Source: Curvularia sp. ZM96 (Eukaryota; Ascomycota; Dothideomycetes; Pleosporales; Pleosporaceae). Taken from it: a DNA stretch of 64,000 bases. Location of the stretch: assembly GCA_022457065.1 (NCBI GenBank), contig JAJGBQ010000004.1, positions 4,154,001-4,218,000 of the forward strand, given 5' to 3'. A program made the translations under genes and the position numbers. Position 1 is the stretch's first letter, and every line of letters starts with the position of its first letter. The notes under the pieces were generated by a model. The model saw nothing but the letters and a program-made list of their open reading frames with translations, made no database searches and was not told the origin of the DNA. Below are positions 35,765-47,070 of the stretch, one piece after another.

Positions 35765-37072
35765 ATGCCCTCGATCGCCCCGATGCCCTCTGCTTTGGCA
35801 GATGCGCACGACTCTTCTGGCGTCATCAAGTTCACCAACTGCTTACTGGTAAAAGGCAATGCTCTGGTCAATGAAGACCTCTGGGTGAGCTCCACGAGCG
35901 GGAAAATTCTGAATGGCCAGGAACTACTCTATGAACATCGAACCGCACCAGACGAGATTGTCGACCTGGGTGGCCGCATCCTTTCACCAGGCCTAATCGA
36001 TACCCAACTCAACGGTGCATATGGCTTTGACTTTTCCGTCATACCAGATGAAGGGACAGTGGCCTATGGCAAAGGAGTTCTTCAAGTCAACCGAAGACTG
36101 GCATCGACGGGTGTCACATCATACCTCCCAACACTGACTTCACAACCATCTGAGGTTTACCAGAAGGCTCTGCCATTCCTGGGCCCATCTGGTGCCGCCC
36201 GTGATCCATCACTCGGGTCAGAATCTCTTGGTGCCCACTGCGAGGGCCCGTTCCTAAACCCGACCAAGAATGGTATCCACAATGCATCCATCCTCCGCGA
36301 ACCCACAAACGGCATTTCTGACCTGGAGGCCTGCTACGGTGCTGGCAACCTGCACTCATCTTCATCCGTCAAACTCATAACACTTGCCCCCGAACTTGGA
36401 GGCGCCCTCGAGTCCATCCAACCACTGACGGATCGAGGCATTGTCGTCTCGATTGGACATTCCGAGGCAACGTACGAAGAAGCAAAGGCAAGCATCAAGG
36501 CAGGCGCAGGCATGATAACCCACTTGTTCAATGCCATGCAGCCCCTGCACCACCGGAACCCAGGAATCTTTGGCCTGTTGGGCACGCCGTCTTCGTCGAT
36601 ACGCAAACCCTACTTTGGCATCATCGCAGACGGCATCCATCTCCACCCTACCTCCATCAAGATTGCGTGGAACGCCCATCCTGAAGGTCTTATCCTCGTT
36701 ACTGACGCGATGCGCTTGGCTGGTATGCCGGACGGAACGTACGACTGGACCAATGGATCGCGCATCGTTAAGCAAGGGCCGCTGCTCACGCTCGAGGAAA
36801 ACGGAAAGATTGCCGGGAGCAGCATTCAGCTCATCGACTGCGTAACCAACTTTATCAACTGGACGGGTGCCAGTGTGCCCGAAGCACTCAAAGCCGTCAC
36901 GGAGACGCCGGCGAAGATGTTGGGTATGCAGCATGTCAAGGGGACGCTACAAGAAGGCGCTGATGCGGATTTGGTGGTGCTGGATCTCCAAGAGGGTGTG
37001 GACGCGGAGAAGAAGTTGGTGGTGGACCAAGTGTGGAAGTTTGGTGTTAAGGTTTTTAGCAGGGCAGAGTAA
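35765..37072 (+). CDS. DAC1: N-acetylglucosamine-6-phosphate deacetylase
   Basis: The enzyme removes acetate from GlcNAc-6-phosphate to give glucosamine-6-phosphate. It is the step between the kinase and the deaminase of this cluster. It is a single exon of 435 aa. The ATG at 35765 is the first in frame. The amidohydrolase fold is clear: LSPGLIDTQLNG, metal ligands in AHCEGPFLN (H158, E160), SIGHSEATYEEA (H232) and THLFNAMQPLHHR (H253), substrate His in IADGIHLHP, and catalytic Asp in VTDAMRLAG (D314). All NagA active-site groups are retained and the length is normal. It shares a 643-base divergent promoter region with the GH3-GNAT gene. Confidence 0.95.
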   Translation: MPSIAPMPSALADAHDSSGVIKFTNCLLVKGNALVNEDLWVSSTSGKILNGQELLYEHRTAPDEIVDLGGRILSPGLIDTQLNGAYGFDFSVIPDEGTVAYGKGVLQVNRRLASTGVTSYLPTLTSQPSEVYQKALPFLGPSGAARDPSLGSESLGAHCEGPFLNPTKNGIHNASILREPTNGISDLEACYGAGNLHSSSSVKLITLAPELGGALESIQPLTDRGIVVSIGHSEATYEEAKASIKAGAGMITHLFNAMQPLHHRNPGIFGLLGTPSSSIRKPYFGIIADGIHLHPTSIKIAWNAHPEGLILVTDAMRLAGMPDGTYDWTNGSRIVKQGPLLTLEENGKIAGSSIQLIDCVTNFINWTGASVPEALKAVTETPAKMLGMQHVKGTLQEGADADLVVLDLQEGVDAEKKLVVDQVWKFGVKVFSRAE

Positions 37073-37679
37073 AGTTGAGTATAGCGTGTGGGAACTTGTG
37101 GTTTTATCAAAGCAGGACATAGAGAGACGGTCAAGTCTGTGAGTCGGATACTCAAGCAACCCACTGCATATCATGATGGGCGTTACAAAGTGTTTTTTTT
37201 TAAAGTCACTATTGAAGACATGGTTATTTAGAAATTTCAAGAGCATCATGCCGTCGCTATGGTTACATTAGAACCTCAAGAATTTCAAACTCGAGAATTT
37301 CAAAATTCGGAACCAGCCGTGAAGCGAAGTGCCAACAACTGATGAAGTGAATCTTTAACTCTGGAAATCAACGCATGCTCGCTCGTACTTTGCTATGCAA
37401 ATGCTACCTTGTACGCCATGACGGTGGACAAAAACAGAAACGTAAAAAAACAAAAACAAAAACTGAGCCTGGGAAGTATTGAAAAGTTGGGAGAGTGACT
37501 TGGCCAAAAGGAACACACACACATACACGCGTTGAAGCATTGGTTCATGCAAACAAAGGAGGCCATGAAAGTATCGGGGTGGGTATCTCGAAACGAAGCA
37601 GATGGATATGCTTGTTGTGTGTGGGCATGGGGGGTTAGTGGAGAGGTGGGCAGATGGTCAGACGGGGGCAGAGCTGTAG
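37073..37679. other. Convergent 3' spacer closing the GlcNAc cluster
   Basis: The deacetylase and the Rab24-like gene converge here. It includes T-rich and A-rich runs (37194-37202 and about 37445-37462) that suit transcript ends. No gene was seen. Confidence 0.4.
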
Positions 37680-38670
37680 TCAGCAACACCTTCCGCTCTT
37701 ACTCTTCTGTGCTCGGGTAATGTCTTCCTCCCACTCTTGTTGATGTCCACTGGCACCAGGAGTGGTGGGAAAGCCGAGCCAACTTCGTCTCTTGTCGGCA
37801 GCGCCTATACGGAAGCTACCGTTGGCAGCACCAGGATAATCAAAGTATCCAGTCACGTTGCCATTGTTGTCGAGGGCGGGAGTGACACCGGCCATGGTCA
37901 GTTGTCGCTGCTCCTCCTCGAGTTTCTTCTGCTCCTGCTCGACCAGCTTGCGCGTAATGACGCGGAAGACCTCGTCTACGCCTTCGCCATCCTTTGCGCT
38001 TATTTCGTGACAGCAGTCCCAACCGAGGTCCTGCCCCCAGAAGCCGCTGGACCTGTTGCTCTGTGGCGACGCCAGGGAGCCGCTCTGGAACGTTGCTGGA
38101 ACAGAGCCCCAGCCATTGGGTTGGGGATTCTGCGACTGTGTGGTTTGTGCGGGGTAGAGATTCTCAGCAACGTAGGCGATACAGCGCTCAAAGGGGACCT
38201 TGCGTTTCGAGGGATCTGCGGCGATGATGTCGGACTTTGTACCTACGACGTGTAGGATCGTGTCGTCGCCCAGGTTGGTCTTGAGCTCCTTGAACCAGCG
38301 GCCCATCTCGTCGAAGGACTGGGGGTCTGTGATGTCATAGCACAAGACAGCGGCATTTGCACCTGTGGACGAGATTAGCGGCCGGGGTTGCTTTTTGCGA
38401 GCAGTGGTCGAGCGAAGGCAGCAGCGTACCTCTGTAGTAGAGCTTGGATATGGAACGGAAGCGTTCCTGGCCGGCCGTGTCCCAGATCTGCAGGCGTACG
38501 ACGGTCGAGGTGTCGATGTCGACGACGCGCTTGGTCAGGAACGAGGCGCCGACAGTGGACTGGGTGGTGGGCGGGGTGAAGGCATTTTTGACGTAGCGGT
38601 GGACGAGCGACGTCTTGCCCACGCCCTGGCTGCCGAGGACCACGATTTTGGCCTCGAGGCTATTCGACAT
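37680..38670 (-). CDS. Rab24-like small GTPase
   Basis: Exons are 38670-38430 and 38362-37680, giving 307 aa, about 100 longer than an ordinary Rab. The 67-nt intron joins YYRG to ANAAVLCYD. The P-loop is GSQGVGKTS and switch II is WDTAGQERF. The guanine-specificity motif reads GTKSD instead of GNKxD, a change I know from animal Rab24. The helix after YYRGA and the preceding VGASF also resemble Rab24. A ~45-residue Ser/Gln/Gly-rich insertion separates that motif from SAK. After the G domain come a Glu/Gln-rich helix and a polar tail ending GRCC, a prenylation signal. Rab24 acts in autophagy in animals. A role here is inference. Confidence 0.75.
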
Positions 38671-39471
38671 GGCGGGCGGTTGAGGAGGTGGCCTAGGACG
38701 AGGACGGGGGCTGGGCTGGCAACAAAGCCGTGGGGGCGGGTCAGGGTCAGCGGCGGGCAGTGGGTCGGGCTAGGTGGTGACGAGGACGCGGTTGGACTGG
38801 CGGCGGCAGGACCAGTGGCATGGCGTGTGTCGACAACGGCGGCGAGAGCAGAGCAGCGCAGCGCAGCGCAGCACAAAGACGGCAGGGCGACGGCTACCGG
38901 GGCAGCCAGGCTGGCGACATTTTAGGCGCGACGAGCGTCCCAGGCGGATGACTGGTGTGGGTGTGGGCGTGGGTGTGCACGAGGAGCCCTCCCGCGCGGT
39001 TTGGCGCTTGCAGCCCTGGTCTTGGCCGCCAGCCCATGTGATGAGCGCCGCGGGCCGCCATGACGTCGACTGCGACTGAGGCTGCGGCGGCCGTTTGAAG
39101 CGTGAAGGGAGAAAGGGCTGCGTGTGTGCGTGGGCGTGCCGTGTGCGGTTTGAGGGCAGGGCAGGGCAGTGTGAGGGCAGTGTGAGGGCGAGGGCAGTCG
39201 TCGACCAGGCCGCGCAGACCGTCTTCCCCGCGTTTCGGCGGCGCTGCTCTCGAATCGGCCTTGTTCCAGCGACAACGACTGGGGACCAGCACCGCGCCGG
39301 GATACTCGATGCGAACATGCCTTTGGGCCGGGCAGACATGTACCGAGCTAGCACGGTAAATACGCTACCCGCCACTCCGTCACCAACCGGGGTCTGCCGT
39401 CGATACTTATTCTCGTACCCATATCTTTTTCTGGCCTATCCCCGTGCTTGCAATTACCCATCCTCCCAGCC
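38671..39471. promoter_or_regulatory. Divergent promoter, Rab24-like / flavocytochrome gene
   Basis: This 801-base GC-rich spacer has tandem GCAGC/GGGCAG-type short repeats at about 38845-38875 and 39155-39200. It separates divergent start codons. Overlapping open frames on both strands reflect composition. Confidence 0.4.
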
Positions 39472-41060
39472 ATGAATCGCGACAGCAACAACACCCAGAA
39501 GCACAAGCTCTCCGGCGAGCAGGTTGCTGCCCACAACAACAGCGACTCGTGCTGGGTCATTGTCCACGGCCGCGCCTACGATGTCACCGAATTCCTGCCT
39601 GAGCACCCGGGCGGCTCCAAGATCATCCTCAAGTACGCCGGCAAGGATGCCACCGAAGCCTACGAGCCCATCCACCCGCCCGACACGCTCGACAAGTACC
39701 TCGACAAGTCCAAGCACCTGGGCGAGGTCGACATGAACACTGTCCAGCAGGAGGAAAAGGAGTTCGACCCAGAGGAGGAGGAGAGGCAAAAGCGCATTGA
39801 GCGCATGCCAATTCTCGAGCAATGCTACAACCTCATGGACTTTGAGGCCGTTGCGCGCAGGGTCATGAAGAAGACGGCGTGGGCATATTACTCGAGCGGT
39901 GCCGACGACGAGATTGTGAGTCCCCTTCCACGCCTCCCCCAGCCCTGTTGGCCCTGGAGCTCATGCTTGCACAGACACTGCGCGAGAACCACAGCGCATT
40001 CCACAAGATCTGGTTCCGCCCGCGCGTACTCGTCGACGTCGAGAAAATCGACATGTCCACCACAATGCTCGGTACCAAGGTCGACATTCCCTTCTACGTC
40101 ACTGCGACGGCATTGGGCAAGCTCGGCAATCCAGAGGGCGAGGTCATCCTCACCCGCGGCGCACACAAGCACAACGTGATCCAGATGATCCCAACCCTGG
40201 CCTCGTGCTCGTTCGACGAGATTGTTGACGAGGCAAAAGACGGCCAGTGCCAATGGCTCCAGCTCTACGTCAACAAGGACCGCGCAGTCACCAAGCGCAT
40301 CGTGGAGCACGCAGAGAGGCGCGGCTGCAAAGGTCTCTTCATCACCGTCGATGCGCCACAGCTCGGCCGTCGCGAAAAGGACATGCGAAGCAAGTTCGAC
40401 GACGTTGGCAGCAACGTGCAGAGCACGAGCGGTGACAATGTGGACCGTAGTCAAGGCGCCGCACGGGCCATCTCGTCCTTTATTGACCCGAGCCTCAGCT
40501 GGAAGGACATCCCCTGGTTCAAGAGCATCACGAAGATGCCCATCATTCTCAAGGGCGTGCAGTGCGTCGAGGACGTAATCCGCGCCGTCGAGATTGGTGT
40601 CGATGGTGTTGTTCTCTCCAATCACGGCGGCCGCCAGCTGGATTTTGCCCGCTCTGGCGTCGAGGTGCTTGCTGAAGTCATGCCCGTTCTTCGCGCACGC
40701 GGCTGGCAGGACCGCATCGAGGTTTACATTGACGGTGGTGTACGGCGGGCGACAGACATCATCAAAGCCGTGGCACTGGGTGCCAAGGGCGTTGGTATCG
40801 GCCGGCCCTTCCTGTATGCCATGTCGGCCTATGGCCTGCCAGGTGTGGATCGCGCCATGCAGCTATTGAAGGATGAGATGGAAATGAACATGCGCCTGAT
40901 TGGGGCTTCGAGCATTGCTGACCTGAACCCTTCTATGCTTGACACTAGGGGCCTGAGCATGCACACGGCACCTGTACCGCACGATACACTGGGCTTGAAT
41001 GTCTACGATCCGCTGGTCGGACCTCAGGACAAAGTGGTCAAAGAAAAGTCAAAACTCTAG
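39472..41060 (+). CDS. CYB2: Flavocytochrome b2-type L-lactate (2-hydroxyacid) dehydrogenase
   Basis: Exons are 39472-39915 and 39975-41060, giving 509 aa. The 59-nt intron joins SSGADDEI to TLRENH. The N-terminal cytochrome b5 domain (~8-85) has the haem ligands in EHPGG and YEPIHP. The FMN domain (~115-480) has YYSSGADDE, PFYVTATALGKLG, LQLYVNKDR, TVDAPQLGRRE, the catalytic His in SNHGGRQLD, YIDGGVRR and GIGRPFLYAMSAYG. This is the b2 architecture, which in yeast oxidises lactate and passes electrons to cytochrome c. The b5 domain begins almost at residue 8, with no mitochondrial presequence, so a cytosolic form is likely. The exact 2-hydroxyacid substrate cannot be read from sequence. Confidence 0.9.
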
Positions 41061-41404
41061 ATGGGCATGGACTTCTAATGTACATAGATAATGTCATTTT
41101 CGGTAGCGCAATTAGGGTTCAATTGTATACACCAGTTCGGAACTGTCATCCCATGTACTGCTGTCTGAAGCGAGCGCGGCCACGTGAAAACGCGTCAATG
41201 TGTGGAGAAGACGATGGGGAAGGGTCCGAGTTGCCGATCGTCGAGCGTCCTGGAGCGCTTTTGAACTTCAATACGCCAACCCAGGTAGACCGCCCACCAC
41301 CCCTCCTAGTCACGCTACGCCTCTGCATATCTCCTGAATATATCTTTATCCTTCTTGCGCGCCTCTTGCGATTCGTTGCACTATTCTTTCTTGGCTAAAT
41401 TACT
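41061..41404. promoter_or_regulatory. Spacer between CYB2-type and MED27-type genes
   Basis: This 344-base tandem spacer contains the upstream gene's 3' end and the downstream promoter. AT-rich TATATCTTTAT lies at about 41339-41349, roughly 60 bases before the next ATG. It is a possible TATA-like element. Confidence 0.35.
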
Positions 41405-42409
41405 ATGGAGGCTTCCGATGCTTCGGTGGAGCCAGGCACCGGCTGGGACGAAGCACAGTGTATGGCGGCGCTCGCCCAGCTGGAACAGTTGCAGACACAG
41501 GTACACATGGGTCTGGATTCATTCTTGGTCTGTGAACTGACGCGTTGCAGATTGACGACCTCCGTCTAGCGATCCCGCGGATAATCGAGCCTTTCCACAA
41601 GCCCCCAAATGCATCCACGTACAAGTTATACGCCCAGGGCGTACTCAGTTCTCAGAACGGACTCAATGCGCTCAAGGATCGATGGAAGCTTCCCGAAGTA
41701 CAGAGCACGTTTGAACACGTCAAACAGAGCTTTGACGCAAACGCCGACCTATCTGAGAGCGCTTCCATCCCCTCCCACGGCTGGGTCGAAAGGGAGCGGG
41801 AAGCGAAAAAGTCTACGAGCAGGACTCGTAGCGACAAAGTTGAGGATTCCAGTGCCATATTCACCGATAGCGATATTTCTCGCGTGGTTGCAGAGTTCCG
41901 CAACACTCACCCAAACCTCAAAATTGAGATTAATGATGACGACCACAGCATCCATGTATGAGGTTTCGCCTCGCTTGAATTGACCACTTTGCTCACATTT
42001 ACGATAGATGCACTTCGTTGCCGGCTCTCTCATGCTCAAGTTCCGCATTACAATCGAGCGTGAAGCAAACGGTCGTCACAAACTCACTGCAGACTGTCTG
42101 GGCACAACGGAGCCTTGTTTGGCAATCACACGGTGTATTGCATCACGGCCACATGCTAACGATTTGAAGCATTTATTGGTACGTTAGAGTTACTAATGCT
42201 GCATCAAAGACATCATGTGTACTCATTAACCATTGTAGGATATGATTGCTGCATACAAAACTGTCAAAGGAACTTCTTGTGACAAATGCAAAAAGATGCT
42301 AGATAGCGCCGCACTGCCGCCTACTGCCCGACGGAGAAAGCAACCCGCTGCTACAGACGAAAGCCAGGATACAGCCTGGGTGGCGCTACACGAGAGCTGC
42401 CTCGAATGA
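41405..42409 (+). CDS. MED27: Probable Mediator complex subunit 27
   Basis: Exons are 41405-41500, 41551-41955, 42008-42178 and 42239-42409, giving 280 aa. All junctions are phase 0 and canonical. The N-terminus is helical (GWDEAQCMAALAQLEQLQ, then IDDLRLAIPRIIEPF), as in fungal Mediator tail subunits. The middle is polar. The C-terminus has a Cys pair (CDKCKKMLD), LPPTARRR and the final ALHESCLE block, which I associate with the MED27 family. If correct, it belongs to the RNA polymerase II Mediator tail module. The assignment is from remembered motif similarity and is moderate. The gene structure itself is well supported. It converges with the next gene at only 52 bases. Confidence 0.65.
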
Positions 42410-42461
42410 CCAAGTCCAATGCGTGTGTGATTGTCTTGAGCCGCGACTCAGTAAAGGCCAG

Positions 42462-43091
42462 TTAACAAAGATGCTCAAACGGGAGCCCAATCCCAAACTC
42501 ATTATCGACGTACCCCCCTAAACACTCTGGTAGATACTGTGTGTCCTGGCACCAGAGTCCACTCATCGTCCGCAAGGCTTCCGGATAGATGTTCGCCTTC
42601 CTGTTCGTGTACGGCTCTTGCTGCCAGATAGCATCTGTCCACATCCATTGATTTGGTCTCGAGTGCTTTCGGGTTCGGAAGTCGTAGCTTAAGCCATGTT
42701 CTCGTCCGCCAAGCATATTGCTCTTTGTCCAGGGGGCGAACTTCTCCGAGTTGAAGCTATATTTCATGCCCCGGTCGTCAAGATGAGAATGTCCTGCCCA
42801 TTGGGACCGAGGAGGACGATTCGATACGCAGTCCGTTGGGCGGGCACCGAATGCGACGTACATATCAGGTCCTTTGTTTTGGAAGATGTCTTTGAGGCGG
42901 CCCCACGACGAACCATTCCTGCCATCCTTGGGCCAAACAAAAGCCTTGGAGGTCTTCACATGTCGCAGCCTGCGGCTGTCCTGGTACCATCCTCGTTGGA
43001 ATGAATCGCGACTAAAAGTCGGCGTTTCGTGTCTGAACCCATCAAGCGCGGGTTCAAATATAGGAAAGTCGGGCAAGGGAGCTCTGCCCAT
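42462..43091 (-). CDS. Hypothetical protein, Trp/Tyr-rich
   Basis: This is a single-exon frame of 209 aa starting MGRAPLPDFP. I do not recognise it. It is rich in aromatic and charged residues and is probably soluble, with no signal peptide and no membrane segment. There are several W/P motifs (FVWPKDGRNGSSW, FAPWTKSNM, RPNQWMWTDAIWQQEPY) and four Cys. The composition is protein-like rather than that of a chance frame. The 3' end lies 52 bases from the MED27-type gene. The ATG at 43091 is the first in frame. Confidence 0.6.
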   Translation of the reverse strand: MGRAPLPDFPIFEPALDGFRHETPTFSRDSFQRGWYQDSRRLRHVKTSKAFVWPKDGRNGSSWGRLKDIFQNKGPDMYVAFGARPTDCVSNRPPRSQWAGHSHLDDRGMKYSFNSEKFAPWTKSNMLGGREHGLSYDFRTRKHSRPNQWMWTDAIWQQEPYTNRKANIYPEALRTMSGLWCQDTQYLPECLGGYVDNEFGIGLPFEHLC

Positions 43092-43582
43092 ATTGCAAAG
43101 GTGGGCAGTGGATATGAGGTGATGGGGTGAAGCTTTGCGAGTGCTGTAATATTGCTACATTTTCCCAGGTCTTATATCTATAAGTGTTTGCTGAATCGAT
43201 CTACAAATATACGTACGGCTTATTCGGTTGAAAGTAATGTGATAGTTGTTAGTATAGATGTTTGTACATGTTACCATAAAAGATATACGAATGTTTTCAG
43301 TGTGCCGCACACAATCACAGGTGCATGTGGGATCCGTGACCTTTTCTTGGAAATACACGTCCATTGCTCACATGTTGCACAGCACAACTCTTCTGAGCTT
43401 CGTTGAGTATGTAATCTGACAAACGCCATGGCGGAATACAATCGTAGTAGTAAGCCTGGGACAACTGACGCGGTTCCTGAAGTGGCAGGGATAAAAGTGT
43501 CCGAGCTTTCCTCATTCAACGCGATCTCGTTTCTCCAGGTTTGTTTTCGGCACCATCAACAACACCGCTCAACGCAACCACA
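43092..43582. promoter_or_regulatory. Divergent promoter, hypothetical protein / NIC96
   Basis: This 491-base AT-richer spacer separates divergent genes. A small frame at 43428-43706 overlaps the NIC96 start out of frame and is not called. Confidence 0.4.
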
Positions 43583-46500
43583 ATGTCGCTGTTCGGAAAT
43601 CTTGGGGGCTCGCAGCCCGCTTCGAGTGGTACTTCGGGCGGAGGATTGTTTGGAACAGCAGGAGGTGCATCAAGCGGCACCACATCGGGCTTGTTTGGTA
43701 ATCTAGGCGGAGGCACATCGAATGCGCAATCCGGCACGACACAAGCAACAAGCGGCAGCGCCCTAGGGGGCAGTCTGTTCGGCGGTCTTGGTGGAGCAAA
43801 GTCGACTGCTACTACGACACCCTCCCTGTTCGCTGGCGCAGCATCAACCTCGCAACAGCAACCACAATCGCAACAACAAACGGGAGGCTTCTCGTTGTTC
43901 GGCAACACGGCATCGCAATCGACTACGAACAACGCGCAGCAAACGAGCGGCCTTGGCCAGTCCTCGCTTTTCAATACGACCTCGACTCAGCAGCAGCCTC
44001 AACAGCAACAGCAACAGCAGCAGGGCGCGTCACTGATTCAGGCGAACGCAGGCTCTGGTCGCTCAGCCCATTTTGACCATCTCTTGGAAAGAGGGCGAAA
44101 GCGAAATGCTGGCGAGAATGGCACTAGCAACTTTGACGAGCTGCCGTCGCTGCAGTTGGGCCTTGGAGACATTGCGCGCAAGGTGCGAAACTTGGGTTCT
44201 GGAGGGCCTTCGGCCGATCAGGTCCAGGATCGCGCTCAAGACCGCGCTGCGTAAGTTGAATATGCAAATAGCAAGTTGGTTTGTACTGACACTCAGTAGC
44301 CACTACCTTCTCTCCGCTTCTGGCGTGAAGATGGGCAGCACCCTTCGCGATCTCAACCAGTTCTCTTCTCAGGCAGGCCTCGCCGCCCCGGGCCAGACTC
44401 AGAGTTTGTTCGACAATGACGTTGACGGCTACATCTCAAACCTGCATTCGCAATCTACGCTCGCACTCATTCAAGAAGGCTTAGAGCAGTCTAAACGCGA
44501 CTTCGACACGTTCCTCGAGGACAATGTTCAGATTGAATGGGACAAGCAGCGACAGAGGATCTACGAGCATTTCGGCCTGGGCAGACAAAGCGAAGACATG
44601 GCAGCTTCTCAAAGCGCCTTCGGCAGCACAGCTAGAGGAGCTTTCGGACGAGCGACAGCACGCAAAGGGCGTTCCATGGGCCCAAATAGTGCTTCGGTCA
44701 ATGGGCGATCCACTTTTGGGGCTTCTGCTGCTGGACCGCCTGTCCTGGGCGCTTCTCAGAGCGTCCTGGGTGGCCGAGATAGCTCTGACAAGTCCGTCAT
44801 GGGCGGGCAAGTCGGACCCCAGGATCGGTATGCACGAGACAAACAAGAGCGATACATGGATGAGGTCAAGAGGCTCAATGAGGCAAGACTGCGAGAGAAC
44901 TCGTTCTCAGTATTGCACTCGTTCTCTGATGTTGAGAGAGTGGCTGGCTCTGAGTACTCGGATCATTTCATCAACGCTTACGGAGCTCTGATTTCTATTA
45001 CTGGCGAGAAGACTGAGGTAGAAGCATCCAATCCAGGCTCAAACCAGCCCAAGGAAAGGAGCTTCGCTAAGGACTACTTGGATGACCAACCCAACTCTGT
45101 TGCCAGTGTGCGGATGCGCAAGCGCATACTGGATGGCTCTCGCAAGTATCTGGAGAACAAGTTCCTGGAACAGGTTGACGAAGTTCTGCGAAAGAATCCC
45201 TCGGAAGCGCTTGTTGGCGGAGTTCCATCCATGCTTAACAAGATTCGTGGCTTTGTAAGAGCCAAGGCTGCGTTCAAGGAGCTTGGTGCGGACACCGAAT
45301 CGTTCCAAAAAATAGGCGAAGCAGGCGACGAGTTCCCATGGATCATCATCTTCTTCCTGCTAAGGGGTGGTCTTTTGACTGAAGCTGCAGAGTATGTCCG
45401 AGAGAAGAGGAACTTCTTCCAGAACACCGACAGGAACTTTCAATCGGCAATCACACAGTATGCCACTGACCCTGATCGTCGGTTGAGCCCGGATACGCAA
45501 CAAAAGGTAGCTCACACGCACGCCCAGAGGACTCGTTTAAAGACACCCGAGGATCCCTACCGCATGGCCTGCTACAAGATTGTCGGCCGGTGTGACATGA
45601 GCAAGCGCAATTTGGAGCCTATCAAAGAGACCATGGATGACTGGGTATGGCTGCAGTTCAACTTGGCTCGTGAAGGTAATAGAGCCGAGGAAAATGCTGG
45701 CGAGATTTTCGGCTTGGAGGAACTTCGAACGACTATCAAGGACATTGGTCAACGCCACTTCATGAACGACGCGGCTGAGTCTGCCGGCGGATATGGAGTC
45801 TACTTCTATCTCGCTACGCTTGCTGGTCTATTCGAGCCAGCCGTCAACTATCTCTACACCCACAACTACGTCTCGGCGGTTCATTTCGCAATCGCTCTCG
45901 ACTACTATGGGTTGTTGCGAGTTTCGGACTGGACAACAGCTGGAGGCGAGATCCTGACCTACACGACACGACAACAACCACAGCTCAACTTTGGTCGTGT
46001 GGTCGGCTACTACACAAGTGACTTCCGAGCTGCTCGAGCCGATGCTGCAGCTGACTACTTGGTGCTGATTTGCATGAATGCAGATCTCCCAGGCGAAGCA
46101 GGCAGGCAACAAGCCGAGCTGTGCCACGAAGCACTACGTGAGCTTGTCCTCGAGACACGCGAGTTTTCCACATTGCTTGGCGACGTCAAGTCGAACGGGC
46201 AGACGACGCCTGGCCTTATCCAGGAACGGGTGCCGCTGCTCAAACTCGACGGTGAAACCGGCTTACTTAACACCATTACACGGGAAGCGGCAAGGATGGC
46301 CGACGACAACGGACGCATCAACGATGCCATCTTGCTGTGCCACTTGGCTGGAGAGTATGACAGTGTGGTTACCATCCTCAACCGTGCCCTTGCTGAGGCC
46401 CTTTCGGTGGAGCTTGGCCAAGAGCCACTTCGTCTGGAACCACTCAAACCACGTCTGACGGCGGCCGAGTCGGAGCAACAGCAACAGCAGGCTGGTGCAT

Positions 46501-47070
46501 CGTCAAGTCTAAGCATGCTTGGAACAGACGATCCTGTGGAGCTCGCCAAGAAGGTGCTCGCTCTATACAACGCGAATAGTTTGTGGTGGAGGAAGGTTTC
46601 GCAGGTGAATCGTGAGACGGTTGGTATCTTGTTCCAGCTCAACAACGCCAAAAAGGTGGTCAACGCGGGCGACTACATGGCAGCACTCGGAGTAAGTTTC
46701 AGGATCCTTGAGCCAGACTGGCTTCGGCTAACAGCTCTACTAGCAAATCGAGAATCTCCGCATCCTCCCATTGTCGGCTGCAGGAAATGTCAGCGACATT
46801 CGGGCCGCAGCCAACAGCTTCAACTCGTATCCGCAGGAGATATCCCGAAACATTGGCAATGTGCTGCTTTGGTGCATCATGTGCTGCTCGAGGCATCGTG
46901 AGCATCTTCTCTCTGGGCAGTTCGAGGACCAGATGCGCAAGGTGCTTGCAGACCAGCTGCTGCAAAAGGCTAAGGACCTGATGGTGTTTGCTGGCCTGAT
47001 CAAGTACAAGTTGCCGCCACGGGTATTTGAGACGTTGGCACGGGAGGGCCTGGAAGTCGGTGCTTTTTAA
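43583..47070 (+). CDS. NIC96: Nucleoporin NIC96
   Basis: NIC96 is a scaffold nucleoporin of the inner ring. Exons are 43583-44250, 44300-46691 and 46744-47070, giving 1128 aa. The first intron may end at 44296 or 44299 (tandem CAGTAG acceptors). Both keep the frame and differ by one Ser. The first ~165 residues carry LFGNLGG/GLFG-type repeats and poly-Gln, then a coiled-coil region that in yeast binds the Nsp1 complex. The large helical domain from about residue 300 contains VERVAGSEYSDHFINAYGAL, EFPWIIIFFLLRGG, DDWVWLQFNLAR and FAIALDYYGLL, all typical of the family. The C-terminus ends YKLPPRVFETLAREGLE. Confidence 0.93.

Noticed and set aside
36362..36934. 190-codon antisense frame inside the deacetylase gene
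   Set aside because: It is a shadow of a strongly coding, GC-rich exon on the other strand.
39888..40625. 245-codon antisense frame inside the flavocytochrome gene
   Set aside because: Shadow of the sense coding sequence. Its composition mirrors the sense codons.
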